Counted from the first letter of the stretch, positions 52,290 through 61,313 are shown. The stretch is DNA of 64,000 nucleotides from an uncultured Muribaculaceae bacterium (GCA_910578385.1 CAJTQV010000003.1:195051-259050); one strand, 5' to 3'. The notes: generated from the letters alone by a model not told the origin. Translations and numbers: made by a program.

Positions 52290-53162
52290 TTATTGATTCT
52301 GGAGTTTGAATGTCACAGGGAGTGTGAAGTAGCTTCGCACGGCGACACCGTTGTTCTTACCCGGCTGCCATTTCGGCATCTTCTTAACCACGCGGATTGC
52401 CTCGCGGTCAAGGTCCTTGTCAACACCCTTGGCGATGGTTGCCTGTCCGATTGAACCGTCTTTCTCGACGACGAACTTGACAATCACACGACCCTGGATG
52501 TCATTCTGCTGTGCAGATTCCGGATAACGGATGTTGTTGCTCAGCCATTTCATAAGAGCTGCCTGACCACCGGGGAACTCTGCCTGCTGCTCTACGGCAA
52601 CGAAGATTTCCTCCTCTTTCGGTTTCACAACCTCGGGTTCGGGCTCTTTTACAACCACCTGTTCCTGAACAGCCTTGAACTTGTCGGCATCGTCGCTACC
52701 CTCCTGAGTCACGACACCACGGGCGGTGTTGTCCTCTTTCTGGGTCTCCATGTCCATCACCTCGTTCTTGACCTTGTCGGCCTCGACGATGGCGATCTGG
52801 GTTACCTGCACGGTTGCAAGCACCTCTTCGGGCACCTCGATCTCGGGTTGTTCAAATTTCTGCTCTTCGGGTTCCTCTTCGGGAGCTTCCTCCTCTACCT
52901 GCTCGATGGCGGCTGCCATCATCTTCTCGCGCTGCTCCTGAAGCTCAAGAGCCTTCTGCTCGTCGCGGTAGTCGGTGTATTTGCTGTAGGCAATAACCAG
53001 AATAACCACAACCGCGAGTCCGATAAGCATGTACAGGAACGCCATGTTGTGACGTTTGTCGCTCGCCTTACGGAGCTGGTATGCACCGAATTCCTTGTTC
53101 TTGTCAGCAAATATCAGGTCACGCCATTCGGACGATGTCAGATCTACATTTCTTTTAGCCAT
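52290..53162 (-). CDS. tonB: TonB energy transducer
   Basis: A 290-residue protein: cytoplasmic N-terminus (about 1-40), one membrane helix (about 42-62), a Glu/Pro/Val-rich periplasmic linker with many EE, PE and KE pairs, and the C-terminal TonB domain (VIVKFVVEKDGSIGQ, REAIRVVKKMPKWQPGKNNG, LPVTFKL). Transmits the proton-motive force to outer-membrane receptors, possibly including the paralogous barrels at 29001 and 34654. Last gene of the four-gene operon. Confidence 0.95.
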   Translation of the reverse strand: MAKRNVDLTSSEWRDLIFADKNKEFGAYQLRKASDKRHNMAFLYMLIGLAVVVILVIAYSKYTDYRDEQKALELQEQREKMMAAAIEQVEEEAPEEEPEEQKFEQPEIEVPEEVLATVQVTQIAIVEADKVKNEVMDMETQKEDNTARGVVTQEGSDDADKFKAVQEQVVVKEPEPEVVKPKEEEIFVAVEQQAEFPGGQAALMKWLSNNIRYPESAQQNDIQGRVIVKFVVEKDGSIGQATIAKGVDKDLDREAIRVVKKMPKWQPGKNNGVAVRSYFTLPVTFKLQNQ

Positions 53163-53198
53163 TTCTGTCTGTCGCTTTAAAGGTTAATAAATCTAACA

Positions 53199-53975
53199 TT
53201 ACTTATGATGACGGTTCTGATAGTCAATCACCATAATCGAATCGGCCTTGGTCATGTTGTCAATCTGATATTTTGAAATCGAGTTGATCTGCATTTCGTC
53301 GAGCACCGACACGAGACTTCCGAACGAAGCCTGGGGAGTGGACTTGATGATGATGACCGGTTTCTTCAGATTTTCATCTTTTCTGACTTTCGACGCTGCC
53401 TCGTCATAAGCGGCCTGAGCTTTCTCACGACCCTCTTTTGTCTCGAGGCTACCGAAACCGCCGTTGGCATATTTCTCCTTCAGCTTGTTGATTTCGGTGA
53501 GGACATCCTTGTTACGCTGCTGGATAATCTCGCGGATACCGCGGGCCTTTCCAGACTTCTCGTCGTTAGCAAGGAATTCTGATTCCTGAATGTTGTTGTG
53601 GGCTGCAATCTGTTCGGGTGTGTCACCGAGTCCTTCCGAACCGCCGGGCTTACCGAAGTAGTAATATACAACCGGAACAACCTTTCCGTTGACTGTGTCT
53701 ACATCCATCGATCCGACTTTGCGCTTGGCGTCGAGGATGATTGTCACCGCGTCATCTTCCGATGCCTGCGACATGTTCTCGACGTTGTCCACTTTCTCGT
53801 TCGAAGGAAGTGCTATTGTCAGCGTCTGAGATTTGATCATTGTCGTACAGAGCATGAAGAAGGTGATAAGCAACATGTTCATGTCGACCATCGGCGTGAA
53901 ATCCACGCGGATCTGCATCTTTTTCTGGTGGCCTTTCTTACCTTTGCCACCATCATTCTGTTGAACTTCTGCCAT
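53199..53975 (-). CDS. exbD: ExbD biopolymer-transport protein (second copy)
   Basis: A 258-residue ExbD. The membrane helix carries VDFTPMVDMNMLLITFFML with the proton-carrying Asp. The periplasmic domain is longer than in enterobacterial ExbD (about 140 residues), with a K/E-rich insert before the final VLDEMQINSISKYQIDN. It lies 6 bp after the first exbD gene, so the complex may contain a mixture of two ExbD types. Confidence 0.93.
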   Translation of the reverse strand: MAEVQQNDGGKGKKGHQKKMQIRVDFTPMVDMNMLLITFFMLCTTMIKSQTLTIALPSNEKVDNVENMSQASEDDAVTIILDAKRKVGSMDVDTVNGKVVPVVYYYFGKPGGSEGLGDTPEQIAAHNNIQESEFLANDEKSGKARGIREIIQQRNKDVLTEINKLKEKYANGGFGSLETKEGREKAQAAYDEAASKVRKDENLKKPVIIIKSTPQASFGSLVSVLDEMQINSISKYQIDNMTKADSIMVIDYQNRHHK

Positions 53976-53981
53976 TTCCTT

Positions 53982-54707
53982 TTATTCTTCTGCCCCTTTC
54001 AGAGCCGTCAATAACGTAAATTTATTCATGTGGATCGTCTGAAGGTTGTCCATCACGAGGTGGACTACGTCAAACGATGTGTTCTGGTCTGCCTTGATCG
54101 CAACGCCCGTACCGTCCTTGATGGCCGATGTCAGGTTCTCGTTGCTGCTCTGGCGCATAGCCTTCATCCACATCTGGAACTCGTTGGGCTGGGCCTCGTT
54201 CTGGTTCCAGCTGATAGGAATTCCGGTAGGATGGTTGGGGTCGCCGTCGCCTTCAAGCCATTTGTCCATCTTCGTCTGTCCTTCGGGCTGGTCGATAAGG
54301 TCGAGATATTCGCCCATCTTCGCCAAAGGCACACCGAAGCTTCCGAGTTTGCTGAATGTGTACTTCTGCTGGTCTGTGAACTTCACAGGGTTGTTCTTAT
54401 GCGTCTCATTGTAGATCTCGCTCACTTTGTCGAGAAGCGCAACGCGCATCTTCTCGTTACTCCAGTTGGCGCTGGTGTCGTTGTTCATCGTGAGCCAGAC
54501 CTTGCCTTCGGGATTCACAAGCACCTGCACCACGTTGGTCTCCTGAACCTTCTCTGTCGATACAGAGGGGGGAGTGATCACTGTGGCCGGTTCCTTTGAA
54601 AGGAAGGTTGAGGTCAACATGAAGAAGGTAAGCAGAAGCACGGTCACATCACTCATCGCGGTCATGTCGATGAATGTGCTCTTCTTTGCTATCTTTACTC
54701 TTCCCAT
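53982..54707 (-). CDS. exbD: ExbD biopolymer-transport protein (first copy)
   Basis: A 241-residue ExbD-family protein: FIDMTAMSDVTVLLLTFFML is the helix with the key Asp, followed by a long periplasmic region with an insert (about 100 residues) and the final VVHLVMDNLQTIHMNKFTLLT. The two ExbD genes differ strongly in their periplasmic parts, which suggests heteromeric pairing rather than recent duplication. Confidence 0.93.
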   Translation of the reverse strand: MGRVKIAKKSTFIDMTAMSDVTVLLLTFFMLTSTFLSKEPATVITPPSVSTEKVQETNVVQVLVNPEGKVWLTMNNDTSANWSNEKMRVALLDKVSEIYNETHKNNPVKFTDQQKYTFSKLGSFGVPLAKMGEYLDLIDQPEGQTKMDKWLEGDGDPNHPTGIPISWNQNEAQPNEFQMWMKAMRQSSNENLTSAIKDGTGVAIKADQNTSFDVVHLVMDNLQTIHMNKFTLLTALKGAEE

Positions 54708-54758
54708 AGTTGCTATTAACTTTTATCGGTTGGTTGGAATGTTGTTCTTAGTCTCCGA

Positions 54759-55616
54759 TTACTTGTGGGTAGCTGCGAAAGTTGCCACGATGGAGAAACC
54801 GATTTCGTCGATAGCGTACGAGAGGTTGTCGATCTTGTTGGTGAAGAAGTTGTAGGAGATTACAGCGAATGCACCGGTTGCGATACCGAAGGCGGTGTTC
54901 ACAAGTGCCTCGGAGATACCGGTTGACAGCTCGGTTGAGTCAGGTGAACCTGATGATGCGAGGGCCTGGAATGACTTGATCATACCCATCACAGTACCGA
55001 GAAGTCCGACGAGTGTACCGAGTGTGGTGAGTGTTGCCACGATGGGAAGGTTCTGCGAGAGAGCCGGCATCTCAAGTGCTGTAGCCTCTTCTACCTCGTT
55101 GCGGAGGGTAGTGAGCTTCTGCTCCTTGCTGAGAGTTGTGTTGGCATCCATCTCTTTGTAGCGTACGAGTGTGTTGTAAACAACAGATGCTACTGAACCC
55201 TTCTGGTCCTTGCAACGCTTCATGGCTGCGTCGATGTTGTTGGCTGCGAGGTCTGCCTTGATGTCAGCGACAAACTTGGTGGTGTTGCCTTTGCCGGTTG
55301 CAGAGCTGAGGGCGATCCAACGCTCGATTGAGAGAACGATTACAGTGAGAAGCAGAGTCATCAGGATAGGCACGATGAAACCGCCTTTGTAAACTGTACC
55401 TGCAAGGTTGAGGGGATGTCCGTCGGTTGTACCACCTTCGAAGTTACCGCCGTAACCCATACCGAAAAGGAAGATGCACACTGCGGCTGCACAGCAGCAG
55501 AGAATCACGATGAACGCGTTCTTGATGCCGCGGATGTTGCTGATCTTTTCCTCTTTTTTGATCTTGGCGGCTGCGGTAGCCGCAGGCTTGGGAGCCATTG
55601 GTTTCTGAGATTCCAT
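54759..55616 (-). CDS. exbB: ExbB/MotA/TolQ-family proton channel
   Basis: A 285-residue inner-membrane protein, with a Pro/Ala/Lys-rich cytoplasmic start, a first helix at about 32-52, a second at about 78-98 and the ExbB core (LPIVATLTTLGTLVGLLGTVMGMIKSFQ; ISEALVNTAFGIATGAFAVI). Forms the pentameric channel that holds ExbD. It is the first gene of the operon and has a long leader of about 225 nt behind the -7 box at 55847. Confidence 0.95.
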   Translation of the reverse strand: MESQKPMAPKPAATAAAKIKKEEKISNIRGIKNAFIVILCCCAAAVCIFLFGMGYGGNFEGGTTDGHPLNLAGTVYKGGFIVPILMTLLLTVIVLSIERWIALSSATGKGNTTKFVADIKADLAANNIDAAMKRCKDQKGSVASVVYNTLVRYKEMDANTTLSKEQKLTTLRNEVEEATALEMPALSQNLPIVATLTTLGTLVGLLGTVMGMIKSFQALASSGSPDSTELSTGISEALVNTAFGIATGAFAVISYNFFTNKIDNLSYAIDEIGFSIVATFAATHK

Positions 55617-55854
55617 AATCTTACTGATTTTGTTTGTTGGTTTTGTTGGTTATTTGTTAGTTTGTTTGATTTATGGTTATTTCTATCTTGGTTAGTCCGG
55701 CTCGGCCACTCGGCTCCGCCTTCGATTTTGGGTTGACGCGTTCCTCAGTCCTCGATTATGAATCTGAGCATTCATGATGTCTGTCACGGTTACGTCCGGC
55801 GGCTTCTTTTCCCCATGTAGTAAAGGGACTCCGCCATTATCAGTTGCAAAGTTA
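55617..55854 (-). promoter_or_regulatory. exbB promoter element and long 5' leader
   Basis: TAACTTTG on the minus strand (55847-55854) fits the -7 consensus; no good -33 box. Transcription from about 55840 would give a leader of about 225 nt, of which the last about 60 nt are an A/C-rich low-complexity tract (minus strand CAAAC and AACAAA repeats). No ORF is supported within it. Remaining bases to 56037 hold the pgk terminator and AT-rich DNA. Confidence 0.45.
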
Positions 55855-55980
55855 CAATATTTTTCAAAAAAATCAATAGACCTTTTTAAAAAATTAAGTG
55901 CTGAACCTGCGTTTTTGGTTTTATTGACTAAATCTGTAGCTAAAAACATGTTTTATAACATATTTTTGCTGCCTCGCAAA

Positions 55981-56009
55981 ACAGGCGTGACCTGAACGGC
56001 CACGCCTGT
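55981..56009 (-). terminator. pgk terminator
   Basis: ACAGGCGTG and CACGCCTGT (9-bp arms), followed on the minus strand by TTTTGC. It lies about 29 bp beyond the pgk stop. Confidence 0.75.
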
Positions 56010-56037
56010 CGATTGTACTTTATGTTGTGCTATTGTA

Positions 56038-57288
56038 TCACTCGGCCACTGCTGCCACGCCGGGGAGCACCTTGCCCTCGATGGCTTCGAGAAGCGCGCC
56101 GCCACCGGTCGATACGTAGCTTACGGCATCGGCCATGCCGAATTTGTTTACGCAGGCCACTGAGTCGCCGCCGCCCACGAGCGAGAAGGCGCCGTTCTTT
56201 GTTGCCTCTACGATGGCTTCGGCGATTGCCTTCGAACCCTTGGCGAAGTTGTCGAACTCAAACACTCCGGCGGGACCGTTCCAGAGGATGGTCTTGGCGG
56301 GAAGGATTGCGTTGCGGAATGCGATTACAGAGTCGGGACCGGCATCCATGCCCTCCCAGCCGTCGGGAATCTCCATTACGGAGCATACCTGCTGGTTGGC
56401 GTCGTTAGAGAATTTGTCGCCGGCCACGCAGTCTGTGCCGAGCACGAGGTTCACGCCTTTCTGCTTGGCGAGCTCGATGATGTGGAGGGCGAGGTCGAGC
56501 TTGTCGTTCTCTACGATAGAGTCGCCGATCTTGCCGCCGCGTGCCTTTGCGAATGTGAAGGTCATGCCGCCGCAGAGAATCAGGTTGTCTACCTTGTCCA
56601 TGAGGTTCTCGATGATACCGATCTTTGTCGATACCTTCGAGCCGCCCATGATTGCGGTGAAGGGACGGTTGATGTCTTTGAGGATATTGTCAACGGCCTT
56701 TACCTCTTTCTCCATGAGGTAGCCGAGCATCTTGTCCTGCTTGTCGAAGTAGTCGGCGATGACTGCTGTCGATGCGTGACGGCGGTGTGCGGTGCCGAAT
56801 GCGTCGTTCACGTAAACGTCGGCGTAGCTTGCGAGTGTCTTGGCAAATTCTTTCTGGCTCTCTTTCATGGCCTTCTTTGCCTCTTCGTATGCGGGGTCGT
56901 TCTTGTCGATGCCTACGGGCTTACCTTCCTCTTCGGGGTAGAAGCGGAGGTTCTCAAGCAGAAGAACTTCACCGGGCTTGAGCTCGGCTGCCGCCTCGGC
57001 TGCCTTTGCGCAGTCGGGAGCGAACTTCACTTCTGTTCCGAGTGCCTTGGCTACAGCGTCGCGGATCTGGAGAAGGCTGAGCTTCTCGTTGACCTTGCCT
57101 TTGGGTTTGCCCATGTGCGACATGAGGATAAGGCTGCCGCCGTCTGCAAGAATCTTCTTGAGAGTGGGGAGCGCGCCGCGGATTCGTGTGTCGTCTGTGA
57201 TGTTGCCGTTCTCGTCGAGGGGCACGTTGAAGTCCACTCGTACGATGGCTTTCTTGTCCTTGAAATTGTAGTTTTCGATTTTAGCCAT
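56038..57288 (-). CDS. pgk: Phosphoglycerate kinase
   Basis: Makes ATP from 1,3-bisphosphoglycerate in glycolysis. 416 residues with all the usual motifs: VRVDFNVPLD, LMSHMGKPKG, LENLRFYPEE, FGTAHRRHAST, IMGGSKVSTKI, LWNGPAGVFE and VGGGDSVA near the C-terminus. It is transcribed on its own from a -7 element at 57375, divergently from the MurNAc-kinase gene. Confidence 0.98.
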   Translation of the reverse strand: MAKIENYNFKDKKAIVRVDFNVPLDENGNITDDTRIRGALPTLKKILADGGSLILMSHMGKPKGKVNEKLSLLQIRDAVAKALGTEVKFAPDCAKAAEAAAELKPGEVLLLENLRFYPEEEGKPVGIDKNDPAYEEAKKAMKESQKEFAKTLASYADVYVNDAFGTAHRRHASTAVIADYFDKQDKMLGYLMEKEVKAVDNILKDINRPFTAIMGGSKVSTKIGIIENLMDKVDNLILCGGMTFTFAKARGGKIGDSIVENDKLDLALHIIELAKQKGVNLVLGTDCVAGDKFSNDANQQVCSVMEIPDGWEGMDAGPDSVIAFRNAILPAKTILWNGPAGVFEFDNFAKGSKAIAEAIVEATKNGAFSLVGGGDSVACVNKFGMADAVSYVSTGGGALLEAIEGKVLPGVAAVAE

Positions 57289-57374
57289 TGCTTAAGTCTA
57301 TATTTAGGGTTTTGTTTTCCTGTTTTATGCGTGTGGCCCGGGGCATGTCGCGGCATAGCCACGGGCAGCAACTG

Positions 57375-57382
57375 CAAAATTA
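57375..57382 (-). promoter_or_regulatory. -7 element of pgk
   Basis: TAATTTTG on the minus strand; leader about 80 nt. Divergent from 57437. Confidence 0.5.
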
Positions 57383-57436
57383 CAAAAAATAATTGGATTT
57401 ATCTCGCGTACGTGCGGTTTATATGCTTTTTTTCGA

Positions 57437-57444
57437 TAATTTTG
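57437..57444 (+). promoter_or_regulatory. -7 element of the kinase-RapZ fusion gene
   Basis: TAATTTTG on the + strand, 55 bp from the opposing pgk box; leader of about 110 nt to the ATG at 57560. Confidence 0.5.
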
Positions 57445-57559
57445 CAGTCGCATTTCAAATGTTTCTCTCACTCATATCAACATCCGCACGGGCTGTCATG
57501 TGCTTGTGCGTATGTTTATTTACCACAATTTTAGATATTTTAGATATTTTGATTCTGTG

Positions 57560-58987
57560 ATGACAAGTGATATTGACAGCCTCCGCGGGTTGTGCGCGGC
57601 GACGTTCGGTGCAGAACCTGTTGCAATGGAGGCTCTTGCAGGCGGGGGTGGCGACAGAAGATATTTCCGATTCTCTTTTGCGGATGGCCGTACCGTGGTC
57701 GGCGTGCTGGCCGACAACCGCGACGATGCTCGTGCGTTCGTCGGTCTCTCCGGAGTGTTCCGTGAGCACGGCGTTGCGGTGCCGGAGGTTTATTCCCATT
57801 CGGACGACTATTCCTGTTATATTCAGCAGGACCTTGGAGACTGTTCACTGTTCAAGGAGCTGTCATCGCCCGGCATCGGCGGACTTGTCGCCGCTACCAT
57901 GCGCGGACTGGTCAAGATGCAGACGGTGCCCGGAGATGCATGGAGCGGGGTGGTGGCCTACAAACCTTTCTCGCGCCGTCAGGTCATGTGGGACCTGAAT
58001 TATTTCAAGTATGAGTTTCTGAAGAACACCTCGGCTCTCTTTGACGAGGAGCGTCTTGAGGATGACTTCGAGGCCATGGCTGAATCGCTCTGCGAGATGC
58101 CGGAGGAGTTGATGGGGTTCATGATGCGCGACTGCCAGAGCCGCAATGTCATGCTCGCCCCTGATCCGGTCTTCATAGATTTTCAGGGAGGTCGCCGCGG
58201 GCCATGTGTCTACGACGCTGTCTCTTTCCTATGGCAGGCCAAGGCCGGATTCACTGCGGAGTTCCGCGAGGATATGCTGCGCCTGTACACCGGGGAGTTT
58301 GTGGGTGCGCGGGGTCTCGGCAAAGATTTTGCAGCTTTGATATTGCAGTATGGAAAGCGGATGGCTCTGTTCCGTACTCTTCAGGTGCTCGGGGCCTACG
58401 GCTTCCGTGGTCTCGTACAGAAACGCGCTCATTTCGTGGAGAGCATTCCCGGCGCGTTGCGCAATCTGAGTGAGCTGGTTGCCGATGGAGTGACGGACCC
58501 ATACCCGGAAATTGAACATGTCTGCCGTCAGTTGGTTGAAGACCCGCGTTTCAAGCCGGAAGAGGGTAGTGGCCTGCGCGTCAAGGTGTTCAGCTTCTCC
58601 TATAAGCGTGGTTATCCCGAAGACCTGACCGGTAACGGAGGTGGCTTCATGTTTGACTGCCGTGGCATGCACAATCCCGGCCGCTACGATGAGTACAAGC
58701 CATTGACCGGCCGCGACAAGCCCGTGATTGACTTTCTGCGCGAGAGGGGAGAGGCCGATCTGTTCGCGCAGAGGGCGACGGAGATGGTATCGCCGACAGT
58801 TGACCGCTACATCAAGCGCGGATTCTCGTCACTGCAGATTGGTTTCGGATGCACCGGAGGCCGTCACCGCTCCGTCTACTGTGCCGAAGCCGTGGCCCAC
58901 GCCCTCGCCGCCCGCTTCCCCGCTGCCACAGTCGAACTCATCCACCGAGAACAAAACATCCAAGAAGCCCTAATATCTAAAGCCTAA
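57560..58987 (+). CDS. Sugar kinase (AmgK-like) fused to a RapZ C-terminal domain
   Basis: A 475-residue two-domain protein. Residues about 1-325 are an aminoglycoside-phosphotransferase-like kinase of the AmgK type (LAGGGGDRRYFRF, YIQQDLGDCSLF, catalytic MRDCQSRNVML, metal VFIDFQGGRRGP), which phosphorylates the anomeric carbon of MurNAc or GlcNAc during wall recycling. Residues about 335-470 match the C-terminal domain of RapZ (FSFSYKRGYPED, FMFDCRGMHNPG, LTGRDKPVIDFL, IGFGCTGGRHRSVYCAE), which in E. coli binds glucosamine-6-phosphate. The next gene is a MurU-like nucleotidyltransferase. The upstream GTG frame is not used. The RapZ ATPase half is absent. Confidence 0.85.
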   Translation: MTSDIDSLRGLCAATFGAEPVAMEALAGGGGDRRYFRFSFADGRTVVGVLADNRDDARAFVGLSGVFREHGVAVPEVYSHSDDYSCYIQQDLGDCSLFKELSSPGIGGLVAATMRGLVKMQTVPGDAWSGVVAYKPFSRRQVMWDLNYFKYEFLKNTSALFDEERLEDDFEAMAESLCEMPEELMGFMMRDCQSRNVMLAPDPVFIDFQGGRRGPCVYDAVSFLWQAKAGFTAEFREDMLRLYTGEFVGARGLGKDFAALILQYGKRMALFRTLQVLGAYGFRGLVQKRAHFVESIPGALRNLSELVADGVTDPYPEIEHVCRQLVEDPRFKPEEGSGLRVKVFSFSYKRGYPEDLTGNGGGFMFDCRGMHNPGRYDEYKPLTGRDKPVIDFLRERGEADLFAQRATEMVSPTVDRYIKRGFSSLQIGFGCTGGRHRSVYCAEAVAHALAARFPAATVELIHREQNIQEALISKA

Positions 58988-59018
58988 AACCTAAAACCTA
59001 ATATCTAAAACCTAAAAA
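58970..59018 (+). repeat. Heptamer array (7 units) joining the two wall-recycling genes
   Basis: CTAATAT, CTAAAGC, CTAAAAC, CTAAAAC, CTAATAT, CTAAAAC, CTAAAAA run through the end of the kinase gene (its TAA stop at 58985-58987 is part of a unit) and end at the A of the murU ATG. The repeat thus codes for the last residues of one gene and forms the entire leader of the next. Confidence 0.92.
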
Positions 59019-59767
59019 TGAAGGCATTCATCCTTGCGGCCGGCCTCGGCACGCGTCTCAAACCCTGGACCTTGGAGCATCCCAAGGCACTTGTGCCCGT
59101 CGGCGGCATACCGATGTTGCAACGCGTAATATGCCGTCTGCGCGAAGAAGGCTTCGACGAGATCACGGTCAACGTGCATCACTTCGCCGACCAGATAAAG
59201 GACTTTCTCGCGCGGCATGATTTTGGAGTGACTATCGGCATCAGTGACGAAAGCGCCGCACTGCTCGACACCGGAGGCGCGTTGCTCAAAGCCGCCCCGA
59301 TGCTTTGCCGCGACGAACGGCCTTTCCTCGTGCATAATGTGGATATACTCAGCGACGCGCCTATGCGTGCGATAATGGATGAGCACGTTGCTTCGGGGCG
59401 TGACATATCACTTGTGACAAGTCCGCGAGAGTCATCGCGCAAGCTGTTGTTTGATGCAGACCACAATCTTCGCGGCTGGTATAACCTTTCGACCGGAGAA
59501 TACCGCCCGGCCGGGTTCACGCCCGCGCCGCAGATGGAGGAACGCGCTTTCAGCGGCATATATATAGTTGAGCCACGCGTCATCCCGACGTTGGCCGAAT
59601 ATTCGCGACAGGTGGGGAGCGCGAAGTTCCCCGTGATGGATTACCTGCTCGCCGCCTCAGCCTCCGGAAAAAACAATATCGGTGAGATTGGACTCGACAG
59701 TCTCAACCTCATCGATATCGGTAAGCCTGACACGCTCCGCCGCGCCGACAGCCTGTTCGGGGCGTGA
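59018..59767 (+). CDS. murU: MurNAc-1-phosphate uridylyltransferase-like nucleotidyltransferase
   Basis: A 249-residue NTP-transferase: FILAAGLGTRLKPWT (nucleotide loop), HPKALVPVGGIPML, VNVHHFADQI, LVHNVDILSD (metal Asp) and FPVMDYLL toward the end. With the AmgK-like gene before it this matches the AmgK-MurU route from MurNAc to UDP-MurNAc, by-passing de novo synthesis (and so fosfomycin targets). GlcNAc- or mannose-1-phosphate cannot be excluded as the substrate. Its ATG directly follows the heptamer array with no recognisable ribosome site. Confidence 0.85.
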   Translation: MKAFILAAGLGTRLKPWTLEHPKALVPVGGIPMLQRVICRLREEGFDEITVNVHHFADQIKDFLARHDFGVTIGISDESAALLDTGGALLKAAPMLCRDERPFLVHNVDILSDAPMRAIMDEHVASGRDISLVTSPRESSRKLLFDADHNLRGWYNLSTGEYRPAGFTPAPQMEERAFSGIYIVEPRVIPTLAEYSRQVGSAKFPVMDYLLAASASGKNNIGEIGLDSLNLIDIGKPDTLRRADSLFGA

Positions 59768-59774
59768 ACTGAAA

Positions 59775-59954
59775 TCAGTGGTAGTGGTGTACGGCCTTGC
59801 GGTTGTGGGTGTAGAACTGGAATACGCAACCCAAAACGAGGCAGACCACGGCGACTCCGCCAAGAATCCATGTGAGTGTTATGCCTGTAGTGAAGCATGA
59901 GGCGATAAGCAGGCCGGAGCCGATGATATAACAGAGGATGGACAGTGTTTTCAT
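59775..59954 (-). CDS. Small two-helix membrane protein (59 aa)
   Basis: A 59-residue frame from ATG at 59954 to TGA at 59775: KTLSILCYIIGSGLLIASC, then TLTWILGGVAVVCLVLGCVFQ, and a basic, His-rich tail (THNRKAVHHYH). The two hydrophobic segments and host-like codons support it as real. Convergent with murU (7 bp between stops). Function unknown. Confidence 0.65.
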   Translation of the reverse strand: MKTLSILCYIIGSGLLIASCFTTGITLTWILGGVAVVCLVLGCVFQFYTHNRKAVHHYH

Positions 59955-60103
59955 AGTGACAAGTATTTAAATTAAAATTCAGGGTAAAATATAAGTCATG
60001 GAGAGTTTTATCTCTTCATGACTTAATAACAAATGTCCGGGCGTAACGGTTTAAATGGCCGTAACTTTGTGATATTACGTGCTGTTCCGTATCGCGCGGC
60101 GCG

Positions 60104-61213
60104 TCACAGTTCCGCCTCTTTCAGTTTCTCGGTGTTCTCGGCCACGATCAGACGGTCTATGCACTCCTGTATGTCGCCGTCCATGAAAGCGGCGAGGTTG
60201 TAGACGGTATAGTTTATCCGGTGGTCGGTGATGCGTCCCTGCGGATAGTTGTAGGTGCGTATCTTCGCCGAGCGGTCGCCGGTGCTGACCATGGTCTTGC
60301 GGCGCGATGCTATGTCGTCGAGATACTTCTGGTGCTCCTTGTCATATATGAACGTGCGCAGGCGCGAGAGGGCGCGTTCCTTGTTCTTCGGCTGGTCGCG
60401 GGTCTCTGTACACTCTATCAGTATCTCCTCGACCTGCCCGGTGACAGGATTTTTCCAGTTGTAGCGCAGGCGTACGCCCGACTCCACCTTGTTCACGTTC
60501 TGTCCTCCGGCACCTCCTGAACGGAAAGTATCCCATTTTATCTCACCCTCATGGATCTCGACGTCAAATTCCTCGGCCTCCGGAAGCACAGCCACGGTCG
60601 CGGCCGAAGTATGAACGCGTCCCTGGGTCTCGGTGGCCGGCACGCGCTGCACACGGTGTACGCCGCTCTCATATTTCATGGTGCCGTAGACTCCGTCACC
60701 GGTCAGCGTGCACACTATTTCCTTGTAGCCGCCCGCAGCACCCTCCGACATCGACGACACGGCGAGCTGCCAGCCCTTGCGCTCGGCATATTTCTGATAC
60801 ATGCGGAAGAGGTCGCCGGCGAAGAGGGCTGCCTCGTCGCCTCCGGTGCCTCCGCGGATCTCAAGCACGGCGTTTTTCGAGTCGTCCGGGTCTGCGGGGA
60901 TGAGCAGCAGCTTGATCTGTTCCTCAAGTTCCGGAATGAGCTGCGAGCAGGCGTCGATTTCCTCGCGGGCGAGGGCGCGCATCTCCTCGTCGCTCTCGGC
61001 GGCGAGAATCTCCTTCGACTCCTCAAGGCTACGGAGAGTGTTCTCATATCTCTTCTTGACCTTAAGAATCTCCTCAAGGTCATGATACTCCTTGGTGAGG
61101 CGCACATAGCGCGGCTGGTCGGCAATCACGGCCGGGTCGGTTATCAGGGTAGCCACCTCCTCAAACCGCGAGTCAAGTCCCTCCAGACGGGACAACAGCA
61201 TATTTTCAGACAT
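60104..61213 (-). CDS. prfA: Peptide chain release factor 1
   Basis: Terminates translation at UAA and UAG. 369 residues, with the stop-recognition PATETQGRVHTS(A) region (PxT motif near AT-E), the catalytic GGQ in SGGAGGQNVNKVESGVR, and IRTYNYPQGRITDHR. It is divergent from rpsP; TAATTTTG on the minus strand (61243-61250) is the likely -7 box. Confidence 0.97.
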   Translation of the reverse strand: MSENMLLSRLEGLDSRFEEVATLITDPAVIADQPRYVRLTKEYHDLEEILKVKKRYENTLRSLEESKEILAAESDEEMRALAREEIDACSQLIPELEEQIKLLLIPADPDDSKNAVLEIRGGTGGDEAALFAGDLFRMYQKYAERKGWQLAVSSMSEGAAGGYKEIVCTLTGDGVYGTMKYESGVHRVQRVPATETQGRVHTSAATVAVLPEAEEFDVEIHEGEIKWDTFRSGGAGGQNVNKVESGVRLRYNWKNPVTGQVEEILIECTETRDQPKNKERALSRLRTFIYDKEHQKYLDDIASRRKTMVSTGDRSAKIRTYNYPQGRITDHRINYTVYNLAAFMDGDIQECIDRLIVAENTEKLKEAEL

Positions 61214-61242
61214 AGAATGAGTTCAAAATTCCAATTACACCG

Positions 61243-61250
61243 CAAAATTA
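61243..61250 (-). promoter_or_regulatory. -7 element of prfA
   Basis: TAATTTTG on the minus strand, 30 bp before the prfA ATG; only 32 bp from the opposing rpsP -33 box. Confidence 0.5.
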
Positions 61251-61281
61251 CTAAAAAAGAGTGAAAAAACTTCCTATAAAC

Positions 61282-61313
61282 TTTGTTTATTCACGAATTT
61301 AGAGTTAACTTTG
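61282..61313 (+). promoter_or_regulatory. Consensus promoter of rpsP
   Basis: TTTG (61282-61285), 20-bp spacer, TAACTTTG (61306-61313); leader about 65 nt. Confidence 0.75.

Noticed and set aside
55692..55995. Open frames of 73-85 codons on both strands before exbB
   Set aside because: They lie in the low-complexity leader and AT-rich intergenic DNA, overlap each other, and have no plausible start signals or domain content.
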